This document shows positions 58,568 to 64,000 of a stretch of 64,000 nt of DNA, one piece after another. The DNA lies in NCBI GenBank assembly GCA_028554755.1, contig JAPTOF010000006.1, positions 3,342,501 through 3,406,500 of the forward strand. The letters are read 5' to 3'. Below the pieces are notes generated by a model. That model saw nothing but the letters and a program-made list of their open reading frames with translations, ran no database searches and was not told the origin of the DNA. Positions within the stretch are counted from its first letter, which is position 1; each line of letters opens with the position of its first letter. The translations under genes were made by a program, and so were the position numbers. Source of the DNA: Cordia subcordata (taxonomy: Eukaryota > Streptophyta > Magnoliopsida > Boraginales > Cordiaceae).

Positions 58568-59489
58568 ACAAGCTCTTCGTTGAACACCCATTTCATTTTC
58601 CCTTCCCTGCCCTCCAATACTAATTCAAATTTTCTGGCGCAGAAAGCAAAATCTTTTAGTTTATGAGACTAAATTAAATCCAGTCTTATAAATTGGATAC
58701 TAAATTAAATCCAGTCTTACAAATTGGATGTGATCGAATACATAATTCTTGCAATACCATTCATCCTTATAAAATGTTGTCTCTAGGCTAGAGATTGAAT
58801 CCGACTCTCAAGTCTTAACTTATTTGATTAAAGGAAATTGCCAGCTGTCTAGCTCTACATTACCGTAAGTAACCTTAAGTTTGCACTAACTCATTCTGGC
58901 AAAGTATGGGAATAGACTAGCAAATATCGGGTTTAATCTTCCTTCGAGTGTGCACTTTTTTTGAAGAACCACCATACACCATTAGGGGCATTCTAAGAAA
59001 TAACATTAGGAAAATCGCTTCTCCTCAAATGATTCCCGACTAACATATATTAGCCTTGCCTCATTTTTGAAGGGAGGGAAAAAGAACTACTACTCTACCA
59101 TTGGCAATGGGACAAAGTAGAAACGGGATGTGCTTTTCCCTACTCCGCACTTATCTAACTCTACCAAATACGTGATGGTGGGATGAAGTTTTATTACCAT
59201 TCCGCTCTTATTGGATGAAAAACAAAAAAAAAGAAAACCCCACCCCAATAGATTATCGGTTAACAAAGTCAATAGTATTAATTTTTTTTTAAAAAAATAT
59301 TAATACATAAAAACATATACAAAATGTATAATGTTTATATTAGTTAAATTTATAAGAGCATATTAAAAGTAATAAATATACCTATATAGTAGTACGGGAC
59401 AAAGTCGGGTAGATAAACCCCCACCCCACTCCGCCCCTACCGCTACCCCCAGTACTCCTGTTAAAACGGAGTGAAATAGAGTACCTTCT
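58568..59489. other. Unit C spacer, no gene recognised
   Basis: TCCAGTCTTA-AAATTGGAT is repeated in tandem at 58679-58730. 59130-59460 contains CCCCACCCC-type words related to those near 36300. No coding sequence seen. Confidence 0.4.
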
Positions 59490-59800
59490 GTGCTTGTAAT
59501 TAAGTCAGATCGATTTCGATCCACTAGTCACGCTTTGATATAGTCACCATCATCAGCAGTTTGTCTTGTTCGCGGTAAGAAAACCATTCACGTCGGCAGA
59601 GCACAGAGGAAAGCGCCGCTTTTCACAATTATGAGAACATAGTCTGGACGGGGGAATGGGTATGTCTCGTGAGGTGCATGCATGTTTTCGTTTAACACGC
59701 CGCTGATCCATACAATGTTAAAATGGTGACAAACCTGTGGTCGGAATGTGTCGACATTATTAATGTACTTCATCAAACAGCTTCAATTATATTCTGCAAG
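59490..59800. repeat. Conserved block shared by units A and C (copy C)
   Basis: Matches 35430-35760 in piece order (CACCATCATCAGCA, GCATGCATG, GGAATGTGTCG, CTTCATCAAAC). Confidence 0.65.
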
Positions 59801-60163
59801 CTTTAATTTCCGACCAAAAAGGAAAAAGGTCTTTAATTTGCACTGAAAGAAAGAAAATTTTAGGATGACTTTTCTAATCACCTGATCTTCAAGCCGCAAT
59901 AAATTTTCTTGGCACTACTCGACGGTACTAAATTGGATTAAACACGGCTTTCTACTTCCATGCTTGTCCAATGATATTGGACTAATTGATTTTTCTACCT
60001 GTTGCTCTCATTCTAGGATGAAGGGAAGAGCGATAGGCGTGCTATAGCTCCACTAGGTCCACCGAATATCCCAAATAGTGTAGGACGGGGGGTGGGCAGA
60101 TAATCAGGTTTAAGTGAGCTGTTAACCTCCCAAAGTCAAATTTGAACTCTTATTAAATAAATA

Positions 60164-60450
60164 CTCCCTCCGTTTCATAATATTATTTGTTTTAGGGAGT
60201 TTTTTTTTGTCTCAAAATATTTGTCATTTTGAGAAGTTCAAAGAAATAATAATTTTTATTTTTCAGATTTACTCTTATTTTAATGCAAAGATATAAAAGA
60301 AACATAATTTAATATTCAGATTAGACAAAATAAGAGAAAAGGGTATTTTTGGTAAGTTATTGCAAATTTATCCAAAAATGAAGCTATTAATTAGCCTTAT
60401 TGGTCTGAGTGTAAACACTTTAAACGACTGACAAAATGAGACGGAGGGAG
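60164..60450. mobile_element. Stowaway-like MITE
   Basis: Starts CTCCCTCCGTTTCATAATA and ends AAAATGAGACGGAGGGAG, with TA on both sides (60162-60163, 60451-60452). Length 287 bp. Ends and TA duplication are the hallmark of Stowaway (Tc1/mariner) MITEs. Confidence 0.9.
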
Positions 60451-60452
60451 TA

Positions 60453-61799
60453 CTCATAAAAATTTATTTAACAATTTGAACTTTTAAATAAAGTAGTTAC
60501 TTAATTTACATGTATGTCTAGATCATGAGTTGAAGTCTTGTTGTCATGATCCACTTAAAAATATTAATATTATCTATGTAAAAAAAAAAAACTTAAATTA
60601 AACCTCCTGATGGGAATACTAAAGAAAAATAAACAAAACTAGCAAACCATTCTCTAACAGTTTAATTTTTTGAATAAAATAGTAACTCAATAAATATAGC
60701 GCGATTAACTATTTTGATCATACGGTGAATGGAAGAGGTGAACTATGAAGAATATTTCATCCAATTATTGATCTTCATTACATTACCATAGAGCAACCCA
60801 TCATCTAGCCACACACATTCTGCCTTAGTTTCTACTCGAATAATGTTGTGTATTGTTCTTTCATCACTTTACTCCTTTATTTTATATTAAATATTAATAG
60901 TAAACTTTTCATATATATGATAAAAATCGTATTTGTACCAAAAAACGAAAATGGCCGGATGAAGAAAGATTTTGAGTACGTAACATATAATAATATACTC
61001 ATTTTTGTCTATGTTTGCATGCTAACTCCTCAAGAAGGCCATTTGAAAATTTTCCCTCTGACTTATGGTGTGCTTGGAATAAGCCTAGAAATGAATGAGG
61101 TAATGTTTATTTTTTATTTTTATCTTATAGGATATAAGAAATTTTATCACAAATATCTTATAAAAACTTTAAATAAATCATTCTTTAACTTATTTTTTAC
61201 AACAACAGATAAGACTTATTATAAGTATCTTATGAAAACTCAAAACAAATCATAATTTTTATAGAGACATCAAAGAAGATAAGTATCTTATAATAAACTT
61301 ATGCCAACATAGCATTAGATTAATCTCAACTCTATTTCCCCTATATATAGCATAATAGATGTTGTTGATACAATAAATAAATAAACCAATATCCTCTCTA
61401 TAAGCTTAATCTTTTAAATAAAGTGGTAATTCTAATGTGGTATCAAAATCTAGAAACCAAATGGTCTTAGATTCATAATTCATAGCTACCTATTTGAAAA
61501 CATTAAAATTATACACATACAAGAACTAAAAACAATACAATAAACAAATAAATCAAACTTTTAAATGATGTGATAACTCTAACATATGAATACTAAATAA
61601 TCTAAAAAATCCTTGACATAAAAACCCAAGGAGCCTAAAGTATATTAGGTTCTAATATGAGATGATCTTATACTATTTCTTCATAATTTAATAACTCACA
61701 ACTATTGAATTTTGATCACGTACAATATCATAATGTTATGAGTAAATTTATTCACATTACAATTTAATTCAATCAAGTTATTTCTTGCAAGAGATTAAA
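60453..61799. other. AT-rich spacer, no gene recognised
   Basis: Several AAACTTTTAAAT-A-GTGGTAA words (60478, 61409, 61557) look like remnants of one old repeat; TGTGGTATCAAAATC at 61437 may be a worn tRNA-Met primer site. An open frame at 60848-61255 is AT-driven and not convincing. Confidence 0.35.
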
Positions 61800-62190
61800 C
61801 TAATAGTGTAGTGACATTTACATTATTAGGACGTTGTCCCTGATTCCTCGACTGGCCAATTGCTAGTTCGTTCAACTGATCAATGTATTACTCTTCCATT
61901 GTATGATCTAACATTACTCCAAATATCAATCATTGATTTTGCGATTATTGATTTTCAATTATTAATTTTGTAACTATTGATTTTACTTTATTAGAGATCA
62001 AGGGCTCCCATCCATTTCGACTGACATAAGTCCAATAGATGGAAAAGCAACTCCTGATCAATTTGTACTCTGCAGCAGGCTCAGTCAATGGAGGGGTCAG
62101 TTCCGTGTTCTAAGACTTGAACCATCTTTTCTCTGCAGAAACACACACACAACATCTTAGGTCACGGTAACATGCATTGCCCAGTTAATA
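61800..62190. repeat. Right-hand conserved block, unit C (partial)
   Basis: TAGTGTAGTGACATTTACAT, GCTAGTTCGTTCAACTGA, TTTGTACTCTGC, GGTCAGTTCCGTGTTC and GTAACATGCATT match 38300-38555 and 45770-45990. Confidence 0.7.
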
Positions 62191-64000
62191 TGTTGAAAAT
62201 CTCAGCACTAATTTTGATCAAAAAAAGAAGGGGAGAAAAAAAAAAAGAAAGGAAAGAAAGAAAGAAGCCAATAACACGCCAGGAAGAAACACGAATTAAC
62301 AATCACTTTAACACGAATTTGCTGAAATTATGATCAATAATACTTGTCTTGATGTAGCTCACTTGTTACAAAGTGTGTTATGCATTTGCTTTTCCTTTTC
62401 CGTTATGGATACAAACTTGCCTTTTCCTCAAAAGGAAAAACGTAAAATTGTCCGTAAGTGTTGAAAAATCAACAGAAGTATTAGCATTGACAGTTAATAG
62501 CATGCAACATGTTGACAGGCCGACAATCTTGAAGATTTTGAAAGATAAACTCAATTTTGAGGGTGTTTGGACAAAATATACTTATAAACTATTGATATGT
62601 TTGATGGTAAATATATGCTTATAGGTAGTAATATTTATTAAAATAACTAAAAAAGAATTTCATTAATTAAAAGGTAGTTATTTTTCTGTTTTAAAGGGGT
62701 ATAGATGTACTTTTATTTAGTTAACCCTAATTACTTAGAAGTAGCTAAAAAAGTTAGAAGGCAATACTTTTTTTTTTTTTTGCTTGCAAGCCAACTTTAT
62801 TTATTTATAAACACAATTTATCAAATATGTACAATTTATTTTTCTGCCTATAAATTGGTATGGCAAGCTTATAAACACTCCCAAAAGCTTATAGTGATCA
62901 AAATGATTACAAACTTGTTGCCTATAATTGAGGAGGCGTTTTTTTAGTAAGAGTTACAATGCATAATGTTATAATTATACATATATAATTTTTTTAAATG
63001 AGGGTTAAATACGTGAGTGTTTTAATTTTAAGAATGATACCGGAGAGGCGGTGCTAATGAGGGTTTCGAAATATCCACTAAAATGTTAAGGTGCATCAAT
63101 CGTTTTACATCATGAAATAATTTTTCATTGGCCGCCCATTCAACGTCAAAGATATTATTATAATAACCTGCAGTCAGCGTAAGATGCAACTTATGGAATC
63201 TCTGTCCGAAAATAGTCATATCCACCAAAACCAAAACCATAACGTTACCCATTTTATCTTTTGGTTTTCTTTTTCGTCCGACTCCTTCTATCTTTTCTTG
63301 CGAGTGCATATCATCGGTGGACAAGACAGATACATCTGTACGACGGTCCTGAAGGCAGCATGATTTTTGTCAAGTTGTTGAATATCGTGGCAGAAAAAGG
63401 GTCCCTTGCAAATGTCGTCACGGTAAGAGTTAAAAATTAACACGTTAAAATTGAACGTAATTTATGATCTGAATTTGATCACAATTTTTTATTGATATCC
63501 TGAATTTAATTATATATGGGACTTAATATAAGGGATATACTATGTACATAAAGTTTATCAATTGGTATTCAGACTCTGCTAGTTAATACGATGATCAAGC
63601 TTGTCACTTGAATTTTCTCTTGCTGAAAAAAAAAAAAGAAAAAAGATACAAGGAAGAAGCTGAACAAGGAGATAAGGCCGCAAGGCCAAAGAGCAAGAAC
63701 ATGGTAATCATACGAAGAATGAGCTTATCTTCAAAAGATCTCTTTTTGCTGAGAGGGGAAAAAAAGTCTCTTTTATTAATTCTATATGCTACCTCTTTCG
63801 CTGATTCTGTTCTCAGAATGCTAATTCTCTACGTAATTTTTTTTTTCACATTAACAAACTATAATATTAAAATTATCATTTAAGATTTTAAGTTATAAAA
63901 AACTTTCATTAATTAATTTTTAGTAAAATTTCATGATTTGTTTTATTATTATTAATAAAATAATATAATATATTTTTAATTAAATATGTGCTTTAATAGT
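62191..64000. other. End of window, no gene recognised
   Basis: Purine run at 62222-62268. An open frame of 98 codons on the minus strand (63028-63324) has a fairly protein-like composition (DKMGNVMVLVLVDMTIFG) but no motif I recognise and no copy elsewhere; I do not call it a gene. Confidence 0.35.

Noticed and set aside
60848..61255. 135-codon plus-strand frame
   Set aside because: Low-complexity FYKILN-rich peptide expected from AT-rich DNA.
63028..63324. 98-codon minus-strand frame near the window end
   Set aside because: No motif, no copy in the window, no clear promoter or splice context. Kept only as a remark.

Overview
This is a stretch of nuclear DNA from a flowering plant, most likely a eudicot. 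It is AT-rich, its genes have introns, proteasome subunit RPN8 is split over ten exons, and the space between genes is filled with plant-type mobile elements: Helitron, Copia and other LTR elements, a miniature LTR element (TRIM), long-TIR Mutator-like elements, MITEs and a Stowaway-like element. I cannot name the species. Only three genes look intact: RPN8 (+ strand, 17230-24002) and two intronless BAHD acyltransferases (- strand, 27735-29186 and 48813-50243).

Layout. 1-13668 is best read as the 3' part of one large decayed Helitron. It has a broken PIF1-type helicase end (1-1731), unidentified coding-like pieces, a broken intron-containing RPA1-like gene (10451-13235), and a hairpin followed by CTAG at 13668. 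13669-16800 holds an LTR fragment on the minus strand with a tRNA-Asp primer site, then a long-TIR element that carries an exon resembling plant HYPK. 16890-24002 is RPN8 with a GGCCCA-rich promoter; three copies of one MITE family sit in its introns.

27.7-62.2 kb is a tandemly triplicated segment cut up by mobile elements. Conserved non-coding blocks recur in the same order near 30.3/41.5/52.7 kb and near 38.0/45.5/61.8 kb. The first and third units each carry a BAHD gene; the middle unit has none. The two BAHD proteins are close paralogues with the HxxxD and DFGWG motifs, and their promoters share a TATA box and a G-box. The gaps hold nested Mutator-like elements, a TRIM inserted in an RNase H fragment, a gag-only Copia element with perfect target duplications, and a Mutator-like element carrying the 3' end of a ribosomal protein L34 gene.

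Nothing here is an operon-like new system. The most unusual content is the small family of long-TIR elements with GGGTAAAA-type ends that carry host gene pieces, the TRIM with a 22-residue internal repeat, and the triplicated BAHD locus. Premature stops in the old elements are almost all explained by C-to-T or G-to-A changes. All calls were made by eye, without database searches.
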